64,000 bases of DNA from Atriophallophorus winterbourni (lineage: Eukaryota; Platyhelminthes; Trematoda; Plagiorchiida; Microphallidae), in contig JACCGJ010001914.1 in the NCBI GenBank assembly GCA_013407085.1, positions 62,001-126,000 on the forward strand, in the 5' to 3' direction. Within the stretch, counting starts at the first letter, position 1. Each line of letters starts with the position of its first letter. The translations under genes and the position numbers were made by a program. A model generated the notes under the pieces. It made no database searches and had not been told where the DNA came from. It saw only the letters and a list, made by a program, of their open reading frames with translations. This document shows positions 21,375 to 53,414 of this stretch, in pieces.

Positions 21375-22913
21375 ATGAAACAATCTGATGTTCGCGGAAC
21401 GTGCGTCGTCTGCATGAAAATCGTCAGTGGTAAGGTCAAATCTGTCACGTGTCAAAACTGTTCCCACAAATGCCACGCAAAATGCGACAAATCATTGACC
21501 TCGGATGCGCTATCGATCCTGATGGATGAAAACATGCCTGGTGTATGCTACGTGTGCAAAAGTTGTCGAGCTAAACCAAACGCAGATTTAACTGCTCGAA
21601 CAAGTGTTGCGCAAAGCAACCTGGATGATCGGATGCTGAGCTTAGAGCTTATCATACAAACGTTGAAGACATCGGTAGAGACTCAAAATTCTCAGTTTGC
21701 CAGTATGTTTTTCAATAAATCGGAAACCACTGACGGTAATACCAGTCAGATAAACGCTAAATCTTCGATCTTTCAACACGAATGTTTAGCTGTTGCAAAT
21801 GTGCCGGAGTGTCTTGAGGAGCGTCCTTTTCATCAAAAGGCCACCTTTACAAATGCGACTGTTAAAGGCCTGTCTGCCCAAAACATCCCTGGTTCGCAAA
21901 AATATACGAAGCCAAAGCCACCTGCTCACCCGAAGGATCAGCAAAAACCCTTAGGTTCAAAACCAAAAGTCATCGTGCAAAACACTCCCAAAGTGGACAC
22001 TATAGGTATTCGATCTAAGGTAGTTGAAACGTCCGGCAACCAGCGAAAGCGCCAAACACACAGTGTACATTCAGTCCATGGACTAGGTGTGATTTGCACC
22101 AACGTAAAGGAAACGAGTGCCACCTTACTAGGGGACAGGCTAAAGCACGATAAAGAAGAATGGAAAAGGTTGTGCAACAACATGGACTTGGAGCCAGTTG
22201 AACCACTATCATTGATACGACTAAGTCGTAAACCTACTTCTTCAAATCTGGACCAGCCAAGATTGCTTAGAATCACGGTTCGCTCTGAAAGGGATCTTGA
22301 AAACATCTTACTATCCGCTTTTCTCCTGCGTAAGGAGCGTTCAGAGACCACTGCAAGGATCTTTGCTGATGTGCCCTGGTGGGAAAGGGCCCGAAAGGAC
22401 CAGCAACAAAACCAAACGAAACAGAGGGATGATCGAAGTATAATCCTTTTGGGAGTTCCAGAAGCTGATGAAGCAACTGATAAAGCGGTGCAGCGCAAAC
22501 ACGATCAGTTACAATGGAGATTCCTCAGTGATATACTTGGTTTGCATGATGTAGCTGTGACGGACACGTTCCGCATCCCCAAATCTACGAATTATAAGGG
22601 CATCGGTCCTAAGCCCCTTAAAATAACGTTCTTGCGTAATGATATGTTGAACACGGTCAAAACTCGTTGGGAAAATGGCCGCAGAATAATCCCGCGAGAA
22701 ATTAGACTAGGTGCATCGAAACACCATATTGGAAAGATAGATGCACCACTAAGTTCAATAGAAACACTACCAAGTCAATCAGTTGTTGACGTGTCAGAAA
22801 CAATTTCAGCCGATACGATAGATCACTGTGTTCCAACAGTACAACCCCAAAACGATCAAGCATCCCTGCAAGCAAAAAACCATCAGTTGCCGACTCTGGA
22901 GGAGTCGGCCTAA
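21375..22913 (+). CDS. LINE ORF1 protein, PHD-like zinc finger plus two RRM-like regions (family B)
   Basis: 512 codons from ATG 21375 (the open frame extends slightly upstream without an ATG). The N-terminal finger has CVVC, CQNC, HKCHAKC and CYVCKSC, a Cys4-His-Cys3 pattern. A possible coiled coil follows near residues 85-110. After a Pro/Lys-rich linker come two regions with similar patterns. The first (about 240-325) has HDKEEWKRLCNNMDL and RLSRKP; the second (about 360-450) has ILLGVPE, HDQLQWRFLSDILGL and RIPKS. They look like tandem RRM-like domains, whereas family A ORF1 has one. Probable role: element RNA binding. It overlaps the ORF2 frame by 124 nt and contains a candidate slip site. 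Confidence 0.85.
   Translation: MKQSDVRGTCVVCMKIVSGKVKSVTCQNCSHKCHAKCDKSLTSDALSILMDENMPGVCYVCKSCRAKPNADLTARTSVAQSNLDDRMLSLELIIQTLKTSVETQNSQFASMFFNKSETTDGNTSQINAKSSIFQHECLAVANVPECLEERPFHQKATFTNATVKGLSAQNIPGSQKYTKPKPPAHPKDQQKPLGSKPKVIVQNTPKVDTIGIRSKVVETSGNQRKRQTHSVHSVHGLGVICTNVKETSATLLGDRLKHDKEEWKRLCNNMDLEPVEPLSLIRLSRKPTSSNLDQPRLLRITVRSERDLENILLSAFLLRKERSETTARIFADVPWWERARKDQQQNQTKQRDDRSIILLGVPEADEATDKAVQRKHDQLQWRFLSDILGLHDVAVTDTFRIPKSTNYKGIGPKPLKITFLRNDMLNTVKTRWENGRRIIPREIRLGASKHHIGKIDAPLSSIETLPSQSVVDVSETISADTIDHCVPTVQPQNDQASLQAKNHQLPTLEESA
22874..22909 (+). promoter_or_regulatory. Candidate -1 ribosomal frameshift signal at ORF1/ORF2 junction (B1)
   Basis: In the ORF1 frame GCA AAA AAC gives A_AAA_AAC at 22874-22880. 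After an 8-nt spacer (22881-22888), GCCGACTC (22889-22896) pairs perfectly with GAGTCGGC (22902-22909) around a 5-nt loop. A -1 slip enters the ORF2 frame at 22880. That frame is open from 22790 through the ORF1 stop into the endonuclease. Heptamer identity and spacer length are the same as in family A, although the hairpin sequences differ. Function is inferred. Confidence 0.7.
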
Positions 22914-25761
22914 CATATATTCTGCACTCCACTAGCCTTCTTCTTCACACCCCATCCTTGTTGAGAAAAACAACTATGAAATGCATCTACACCAACGCAC
23001 AATGTCTCGGAAACAAAATCGGTGAACTGCGTGCAGTTTTTCTGAGATGTTCACCAGACATCATCGCCGTAACGGAAACGTGGCTGCAGACTCAGCAAAC
23101 AAATAGTGAACTAGAATTACCAGGAATGTCACTTATTCGTCATGACCGTGAAACCAGAGGAGGAGGAGTAGCTTTGTATTATAGCCAAAACCTTCTGTGC
23201 CGTGAGATTACGGATCCAGACATCGTGTTACTGGATACACTCTGGTGCTCAATCCGACTAGCTAACGGCGAAGACTGTGTTTTGGGAGTAGTATATCGCC
23301 CACCGTCTGCACAGAAAACTTACAATCTGGCCCTACTGGATAAAATTCGCATGGTTACTTCCAGATACACTTGTGGATTTTTGATTATGGGTGACTTCAA
23401 TTTACTGAATCTGCAGAGCAGCACCATTTACCCAGAACACTCCCTCTAGCGCGCATTCAGTGAGTTGTTTGACGATATTCCTCTTTATAACCACATTACA
23501 TGTAATACCCGATACCGCGGAAACGATTTACCCTCACTTTTAGATCTCGTTCTGACAAGCAATGAACATGACATTGATAACGTTGCTTATGAAAGTCCAC
23601 TGGGACTAAGTGATCACGTCGTCATCCAGTTTGACTATCTGTTTGAAGCTGTAAGAACAAATGATGCCCGTAAAAAAGTTAGGCGGATCAACACTATGGC
23701 GTTGAGTGATGCTCTGAAAAACACGTTTAACTGCCAACCGGAAACCAGCAACGTACATGACTTTTGGATATGGCTAATATCTAATCTCAAAAGTTCAATC
23801 GAAGTGAGCTCCGAATTTGTCCTCAGGAACTCAAGAAAAAATTTTGAATTTAAATTAAGAAGCCGAACTCGTAAGTGGTTAACGGTACGAAACATTGCTT
23901 GGCGACACCATCGGCAAAACCCATCATCCGAGACCTGGGAAACATTCCGTTTACTGCGGAACAAAGTAAACAAATTTGTCATTCAAGACAAGTTGTGCTT
24001 CCAAGAAGTGATATCAAGCATGATGGAGCGAAACCCCAAAATACTATATCGTATGGTTAACGATCAAGCTAAGGTGAAACCTGGAGTAGCGTCCGTGAAC
24101 ACATCAGCTGGACCAACAACAACTGCAGCAGAAACTGCTGATGCTTTGGCCACGTTTTATTCATCGGTATTCAACCCGATAGAACATGCAATAAACAGCC
24201 CAAATCCAACACTTTCAAACACGGTTGCCCTAAGTGAAATAAGTGTCTCTGAGAAACGCGTCCTCCAAGGTTTATTTAATCTTAAAACCGGAAAGTCTCC
24301 TGGGGCCGACGGAATAACCCCGAAAATATTGAATCAATTTGCGATTTTGGTATACAAACCACTCACTTATCTGTTCGAGAAAACACTGGCAAGTTGAGTG
24401 ATTCCTACAGATTGGAAACGAGGAATAATTTCTCCAATTTACAAAGGTGGAAATCACTTTGATGTTTCCAATTACCGACCCGTTACTCTGTTACCAGTGA
24501 TTTCAAAATTACTTGAGCGACTCATTGTTGACGATCTAATGAAACACTTCGCGAATAATCAGTTGCTTTCGAGGAACCAGCATGGATTCATACGAAATTA
24601 TTCCTGTTTGTCTAATTTACTGGTAACGCTAGATGATTGGACAAAATCGGTAGATAAAGGACAAGCAATACACGCGTGCTACTTGGATATTTCAAAAGCA
24701 TTCGATCGTGTTGACCATTCCCTACTACTGCAGAAGCTTGAAAGGCTTGGTATCACTGGAAAGTTGCTGAATTGGCTAAATGACTACCTAACAAATCGCA
24801 CTAACCAGGTACGTGTTGATGGTGCATTATCCAAACCAATTGCAGCAACTAGCGGAGTTCCCCAAGGCTCAGTCCTTGGTCCGATCCTCTTTCTGGTTTA
24901 TGTCAATGAAATACCGGAAATTGTTCGATGTAACATTTCGTTATTTGCGGACGACATAAAGATTTGGCGCAGCATTCGTAGTCCAGAAGACTGTCTGCTA
25001 TTACAAAAGGATCTTGATACGCTTTACAGCTGGTCGTTGAAGAACAAACTGCCGTTTAACTTCAACAAATGCAGGATCATGAATGTGGGGAATCGAGTAG
25101 AGTTCACATATCACATAGGTTCGCATGCCCTTGAAAATTGCAGTGAAGAAAAAGATTTGGGTTTCTGGATATGCTCCAGTTTAAAAACATCACTTCAAAC
25201 TAACAGTGCCTTCAAAAAAGCAACACGCGTTCTAAATCTACTCAAACGTGTATTTGGGAAATTTTCGCCCAAGATATTCCCAAGGATCATGAATACATAC
25301 TTGAGACCAGTCATGGAATACGGTGTGCAGTCATGGTCTCCGTGGCTCAAGAGGGATGTGGAACTTATGCAGCGAATCTATCACCGCTCAACGAAACTAG
25401 TTCTCAGCATCCGAAACAAACCATATAAAGAAAGGATAGCTCAACTGAATCTGTTCGATTTTCCCTATCGACGAATCAGAGGAGACCTTATCTTACTTTA
25501 CAAAACTTATACCCCGAACCATCCCTTACAGGATTTATTCACGCGAAGGGATACGAGGAATTATCGGACCCATGATATGTGCTGGTCGTACCCCATTCCC
25601 GCCTGAACTGTAGAAGGTATTTTTACTCTGTCCGTGTCTGTTTTACTTGGAACAGTTTACCTTCAACCGTTGCTCACGCCACTAACTTGCATGACTTTAA
25701 AACGAAATTAGACGAATTTTTATTGCATTATTCGTTTCCAGAACACTTATATACTGTTTAA
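22880..25761 (+). pseudogene. LINE ORF2 endonuclease-reverse transcriptase with two stops and a frameshift (B1)
   Basis: The endonuclease (CIYTNAQCLGNKIGEL, AVTETWLQ, GGGVALYYSQ, GDFNLLNL, LDLVLTS) is interrupted by an in-frame TAG at 23447-23449. The frame continues to an in-frame TGA at 24395-24397, inside the region matching SIVPAEWKSGI of B2. The RT core follows intact: NYRPVTLLPVISK, LDISKAFDRVDHS, SGVPQGSVLGPILFLVY, FADDIKIW. A 1-nt loss near 25575 (ATGATATG where B3 has ATGAATATG) shifts the frame before the C-terminal SRLNCRRYFYSVRV, which ends at 25761. The first ATG is at 22976; the frame is open upstream to 22790. Inactive as sequenced. Confidence 0.85.
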
Positions 25762-25878
25762 TCTATGTTCTTATATTGTTTATACACTTAAATTTCAATT
25801 TTTACCATCCTATGGTTGTTGTTAAGCTTGTTGCTTTTTAGACCGTTAAAAAACTTGAATTACCTTGAATCGACCCAC

Positions 25879-27340
25879 GGAATATGATATTGTTTTTTTA
25901 TTGAAAGTTTATTTCATTTTTCTATAACAAATTTGATTCAAAATCGTTAGATTTGAAAGGCAAAAGTTTTATCAGATTCTCCTGCAGTAAAATCACGGAG
26001 TTTACGTTTTTTAAATATGAGATATTCCAAGTTGAACCTGAAATGTACAATTTTTGTAAATATTGTAATGAAAGACATTTTCTGTCGAACTTAAAAATCT
26101 GCTAAAAATTTAATCATTTTCAAACCAACGTTTTGCACAAGGTCTTTCAAGATGATTGAGTTTAGCAGTTTACTATAGAAGTGTCAACGTCGTGTTTACC
26201 TTTCGTAAGAACGCATCAGCAGTTCATGTTCTGTGTCATTTGAAATTATGATTTATGCGTTTCCAACATGAACAAGAAAACAATGTTTGACTAATCGCAA
26301 ATACACATTAAGTAAAAAATTCGAATAATTTTAGGAAGTTCGATTAACGGGCAAATGAAAATAAACAAACATCTGTAAGGTATTTAGAATTCATTTAGTG
26401 GTTCAATTGATCAGCGTATCAGAACATAATAGAACAATGAACTCACATTAACTCGGAAAATTAGAAATATTTATGGTAGAAATAGCAATCGGATTAAAAC
26501 CAACCGGATGACAAGGTTTATGGTGTAACATTATATAAAGATGGATGAACTAATAGAGACAGTCGCATAGCGTATGGTTCGGTATTTAATCGTTATGCTT
26601 TGGTGTGCGAAATCTGAGTGTATAATAATTTCTGGAGACGCGTTTGAAGTAAATCAGTTTCTAGTTAAATGTAATTTAGGCGGGTATCAGATTAAGATTG
26701 TAGTTTGGCCAAATTTCTGAAATATTAGCTTGTTCGAATCAGATCCTTCGTTATTAATCAATGTCTAAGATATTGATTTTCGGTATGGGGTGTTTTACAG
26801 GTCAACGTAAGATCATTCTACGTAATATAACCTAGTTCGAGTTAAACAATAAATTTGTGGAATGGCAAATGCTTGAAAATATGATCAACTTGGTTGCATG
26901 ATAAAATCCTGTCAAGAAATTTGATATTCTGTCGAAAATATAGTTTCTTGGCTTAGATAGAAATAACCCCTGAGGGGAACAACATAGCTATCTTGTATCT
27001 GAGCTGTGGCAATGGTGTCCTGTCTTATGGTTACACCACACTTAGATCTTTTTCCAAGATAGTCCATAGGGGATGCAGGGATTTTCCAAGCCTCAACATT
27101 TCACATTATTCAGGAATAAAGGGCACATTATTAATCCAAGAGTAGCAATATAAGTTGCAACACAATCGTAAATTTGATATCATCAGTCAAATGTATCACA
27201 TTACATTCGGTATAATCCACTGCATCATTTATACACCCTGGAAAGCAGAGAGGTCCAAGCATTAGGCATTTAGGAACTCCAATCGTTAAATCTTTGTTTT
27301 GTAAAGAATGCTACCACATGTACTCAAAAATCGCAGGGAA
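25879..27340. other. No recognised gene
   Basis: 1.46 kb of AT-rich DNA between B1 and B3. I found no convincing coding sequence or repeat. Confidence 0.4.
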
Positions 27341-27344
27341 GAAA

Positions 27345-28160
27345 ACTATTTGGGTGTCTTCACATGCTCCAGTTTAAAAACCTCACTTCAAACTAACACT
27401 GCCATTGAAAAGCAACACGTGTCCTCAATTTGCTCAAACAGATATTTTGAAAAGTTTCGTTCAAGATATTCCCAATGGTCATGAATACATACTTGAGACC
27501 AGTCATGGAATACGGTGTGCAGTCATGGACTCCGTGGCTCAACACGTGTCCTCAATTTGCTCATATTTTGAAAAGTTTCGTTAAGATACTGATGAATACA
27601 TACTTGAGACCAGTCATGGAATACGGTGTGCAGTCATTCCGTGGCTCATAAATGATGTTATACTGATGCAGCGAATCTAGCTCAACAAATCTAGATCTTA
27701 ACAACGGAAACAAGCCTTATAATGGAAAGATAGCTCAAATGAATTTGTCGGCGAATCAGAGGAGACCTTATCCTACATTACAAAATTTTCCATACCCCAA
27801 ACCATCCCTTACAGTATTTATTCACTCGGAGGGATTCGAGAAATTATCGGACCCATGAATATGTGCTGGTGGTACCCAATTCCCACCTGAATTGTAAAAA
27901 ATAATTTTTATTCTGTCCGTGTCTATTTTACTTGGAACAGTTAACCTTCTACCGTTGCTCACTCCACTAGATTGTATAAACTTAGAACGAATTTAGATGA
28001 ATTTTTATTGAATGATTCGTTTCCAGAATACTTATAGACTGCTTAATCCAATTGTTCATCTTGCTTATACAATTATATTTAATTTTTACCATTCCATGGT
28101 TGAAGTTAAGCTTGTGCTTCAAAGACCATTAAAAACCTTGAATTACCTTGAATAACTGGA
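27345..28160 (+). mobile_element. CR1-like family B copy B3, 5'-truncated
   Basis: Starts within the RT thumb (GVFTCSSLKTSLQTN in decayed frame) and runs through LRPVMEYGVQSW, the C-terminus and the 3' UTR to the terminal GAATTACCTTGAAT near 28140-28156. Frames are broken by many small indels, so it is a dead fragment. It contains an imperfect tandem duplication (27414-27648). It lies about 370 bp downstream of the KIFAP3 stop codon, on the opposite strand. Confidence 0.8.
27414..27648 (+). repeat. Tandem duplication inside B3
   Basis: Unit 1 (27414-27540) and unit 2 (27541-27648) both start AACACGTGTCCTCAATTTGC and both run to CCGTGGCTC. Unit 2 lacks several short segments present in unit 1 and in B1. 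A block starting GAATACATACTTGAGACC, about 46 nt long, is identical in both units and in B1. Sequence after unit 2 continues as in B1. Confidence 0.8.
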
Positions 28161-28531
28161 ACTTCAATCGTCACTATAATTATTATAAGGGATATTGCAA
28201 ATTAACTTAGTGGCATCTCAAATAATTGTAAATTAGTAAACAATGAAAGTAAACAGAAATGGTTTAGATGCAATGATAAGATTTGAAGATTTAAACAATC
28301 GCTAGTGTGCTAAACTCTAACTAAGATTATGTATTCCTGCTAAATTGATTTAAAATTTGATCACTTTCTCACTCACTACAACCAAATCCAGGTAATTTTT
28401 ACAGAGAAAATATTGTTTTTCAACCGAGGATAATATGGAACCAGATTAAACCAGATTAAACATTGCTAGAGGATCAAAACATAAATTAATTTTATCGTCA
28501 ATTTACTGGTAGATTGAATACTTACGCGAAT
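28161..28531. other. Downstream flank of KIFAP3
   Basis: AT-rich sequence that should contain the 3' UTR and polyadenylation site of the minus-strand KIFAP3 gene. I did not see an unambiguous AATAAA on that strand close to the stop. Confidence 0.35.
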
Positions 28532-50750
<22,219 letters not shown>

Positions 50751-50784
50751 TTGAATTGCCCGTTTTCTCAATTCGGAAAAATAT

Positions 50785-50797
50785 CTGTGAAAAATAA
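50785..50797 (-). promoter_or_regulatory. Splice acceptor in the KIFAP3 5' leader
   Basis: On the minus strand TTATTTTTCACAG ends 34 nt upstream of the KIFAP3 ATG. It could be the acceptor of a 5' UTR intron or of spliced-leader trans-splicing, which flatworms use. The sequence alone does not separate the two. Confidence 0.4.
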
Positions 50798-53030
50798 TGT
50801 TTAACCATACTACTACTACACGTAATCATTGGCCTTCAAACGTTATTAATAGATTATTCTTAAATGATATTCAGTAAAAGAAACTATACTTTAAAGGACC
50901 CAGAAAAATGCACATCGAATAAGATGATGAACATAAAATAAAATATAGTTCAGAATTGTTCATAAAATCTACACAAACAGAAGAATCGAAACGCGAATGT
51001 GATAGAAAATATAAATAATAAATCAAATATGACACGTCTGGATATAGTTGTCTCAATTAAGTGATACTCAAAGCTTTTCGGGATGAAATTAGTCGACCAA
51101 GCCGAACTCATGATCAACAGACATTTAACCCATCAGTTGTAGCGGTTATCCAAACGGAACTGAAAACATCGAACTCAGCAAAAGCAAAACGGATAAGTTA
51201 AATTTATAAACTACTCGTCCTCATCGTCTTGATTCAGATTTTAAATGAATGCCCATTTAAACAAAGTACTGGACTTGAGTTTTGTTATTATTAAAGCTCA
51301 TAAGCAGTGCACGGATATGCATTCAACGCTTTGGTAATTAATTCTCATTTGATAATGTCGTGCATAGTACATAACCTTCACTTATTGTTAACGATTGTCT
51401 TGCGCCATGGTTCTTCCAGAGATTTCCTGATCAAAACTATTCAAATACCTCAACCCGTTGGACATTTTCTTCTATCTACGATCTAATATCGGAAACCTAC
51501 CTCAACAAAATTTTGTAAAACTATTGAAGACAATAAAACCGCACATCTAGTGAGTTGGATATATTAAGGCAGGATAATATTGTGAAACAGTGTGCATCTG
51601 ATGTAGTGAATCTAAACGTTCGGACTTTATTAAACTATCCATCATTTATAGTTTCGAAATAACTACATTTCATCTTTTCGAGTATTTATTCTGATGAAAG
51701 CCCATAGCAAGACAAAGTTACGAGAAACAACAGGAAATCTTTAAGTTAACATACATATGTCGAATAAAATTTTCATGAATCTAATGCGTGTTCGACTATT
51801 TATATGCTTCAGATACATGGAATACAATCAATTCTAAGGAAAACGTCATACGATTCACGCAAATATTTCAAACAGTAGAATCCACGTTATACACTGAAAG
51901 TCCCACAAAACTTAAATTCAAATAAACAATATATTATTTTCGTACGGGCTCAATCTTACTGCTACGTACAAAGCACGAGCGAGGACAGCTCATTATAGGA
52001 GTAAAACCCAAGAAAAGAACTTAGTTTAGCAAGGTTAATCGTGCTTCACTAAGCAGGAACATAATTCAATTAACTAAAATTAAATGTTGGAGTTTGCTCA
52101 TAACGTCACACACGTAGGCATAAATAATTCACAGACATCAATGAGGTACACATAAAATATTATCACAATTCGAACTTCGAACATTATAAGAAGTACATTT
52201 ATCAGATATTATCTGCAACCTTGGGACTGCTGAGACACCTCAGATATGACAACTTAATTTAATTTAGGTGGTCGCAGAATTTACTCGTGTCACAGTTAAA
52301 CATTTCGAGAGATGGGCTCAACGCTGATCCACAGTGCCTTGGAGTGATATTGTTAAAGAAAATAGTTGTGAAAAGAACTATGATGGCGTAGCACATTGTT
52401 CATTTAACGGGAACATAGCATCTATGCTGGTTCATACTGAAGCAATTGCAAATAATCTTAAGCGCTATGAATCACGATGGCCATATAAGAAATAAAAAAA
52501 ACACTTGAGAGCTTCTACGCATGAAAGTTTAATTATCCTATGATTCTTTGACAGCCAGCAATCGTTTCATCGCTTGAACACATGTTTCCGATAGATATTA
52601 GTAAATATAGCTGGCTGCTCATCTAATGAACGCGAAATCGTATAATACGACATAATATGTAAAGCTGCTCTCCATAACACATTGAATAACCGTTTTCATG
52701 TTTATTTCGAAATAAGACCTTCACAAATGCATAATAGTTTAAGCTTTGAACACGATTTATCTCACTGTCTTGCCCGGTGTATTTTTAATTACTATTCATG
52801 TCGTGAAAACTTTGAAATTAATCTATTTTTCACCGTCATCGAGATTTAAAGATACACACCCAACCGGACGATAATCAACTTGTATTGGACGCTTCTTGTG
52901 AAATTTATTTAACTTCCTTTTTGGGCTAATTGGACGCTAAACACGAAGTTACAGCTTGGATAAACGGCATTTTAGACTAAAATGGTTTCTGATTTTGACA
53001 TAGTCTAATTAAGGAGTATGATTCTGTGAG
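50798..53030. other. Upstream flank of KIFAP3, no recognised gene
   Basis: 2.2 kb of AT-rich DNA. It should hold the KIFAP3 promoter, but I see no convincing TATA box or other element that I would defend. Confidence 0.4.
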
Positions 53031-53039
53031 TAATATGAA

Positions 53040-53200
53040 ATACACGGGTTCTCAAAAGTCTAGTCCAATGTCAGCGTGAGTTCTGTTCAGATGTCGCCAG
53101 AGTACACAATCTAACTCTGTTTGCAGACGACGTTTTACACGGAGCCATTAAAATGATAGGTTCACAGTTGTATCTTGTCACGACGTAGATTAATTAACAA
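53040..53200 (+). pseudogene. Small reverse-transcriptase fragment
   Basis: One frame reads HNLTLFADDVLHGAIKM, with the RT catalytic FADD box and the hydrophobic residues before it. No other RT motif is present, so this is a short remnant or chance. Confidence 0.3.
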
Positions 53201-53414
53201 GAGCTATTTTTCTTCATTACTACAGGCCCCGTTTTATTGATTTATTCATTTTAAAAATATAAGTGTTGTAGGTCAAGCTGAAATCCTTTTAGTTTCCAAC
53301 TTTCACAGTGAAAAAATTAACTTGATGCAAACTTCATTTTTGAAGTTTGTAGATAGCGAATTTCACTTTCCTGCTTGATGTTCTTTATTAACAGTTTAAC
53401 AGTGTCTAACTCCA

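Larger units (their letters stand above)
20900..25878 (+). mobile_element. CR1-like family B copy B1, nearly full length
   Basis: Carries a 5' UTR (about 20900-21374), ORF1 (21375-22913), a broken ORF2 and a 3' end. The 3' end repeats GAATTACCTTGAAT at about 25856-25877, the same terminal signal as in B2 and B3. The 3' UTR shares an ATCCTATGGTTGTTGTTAAG block with the other B copies. B1 is the only copy here with a complete ORF1, so it shows the family's full layout. The 5' boundary is approximate. Confidence 0.8.

Noticed and set aside
21938..22498. 186-codon minus-strand open frame
   Set aside because: It is antisense to the family B ORF1, which has a clear zinc finger and RRM-like pattern.
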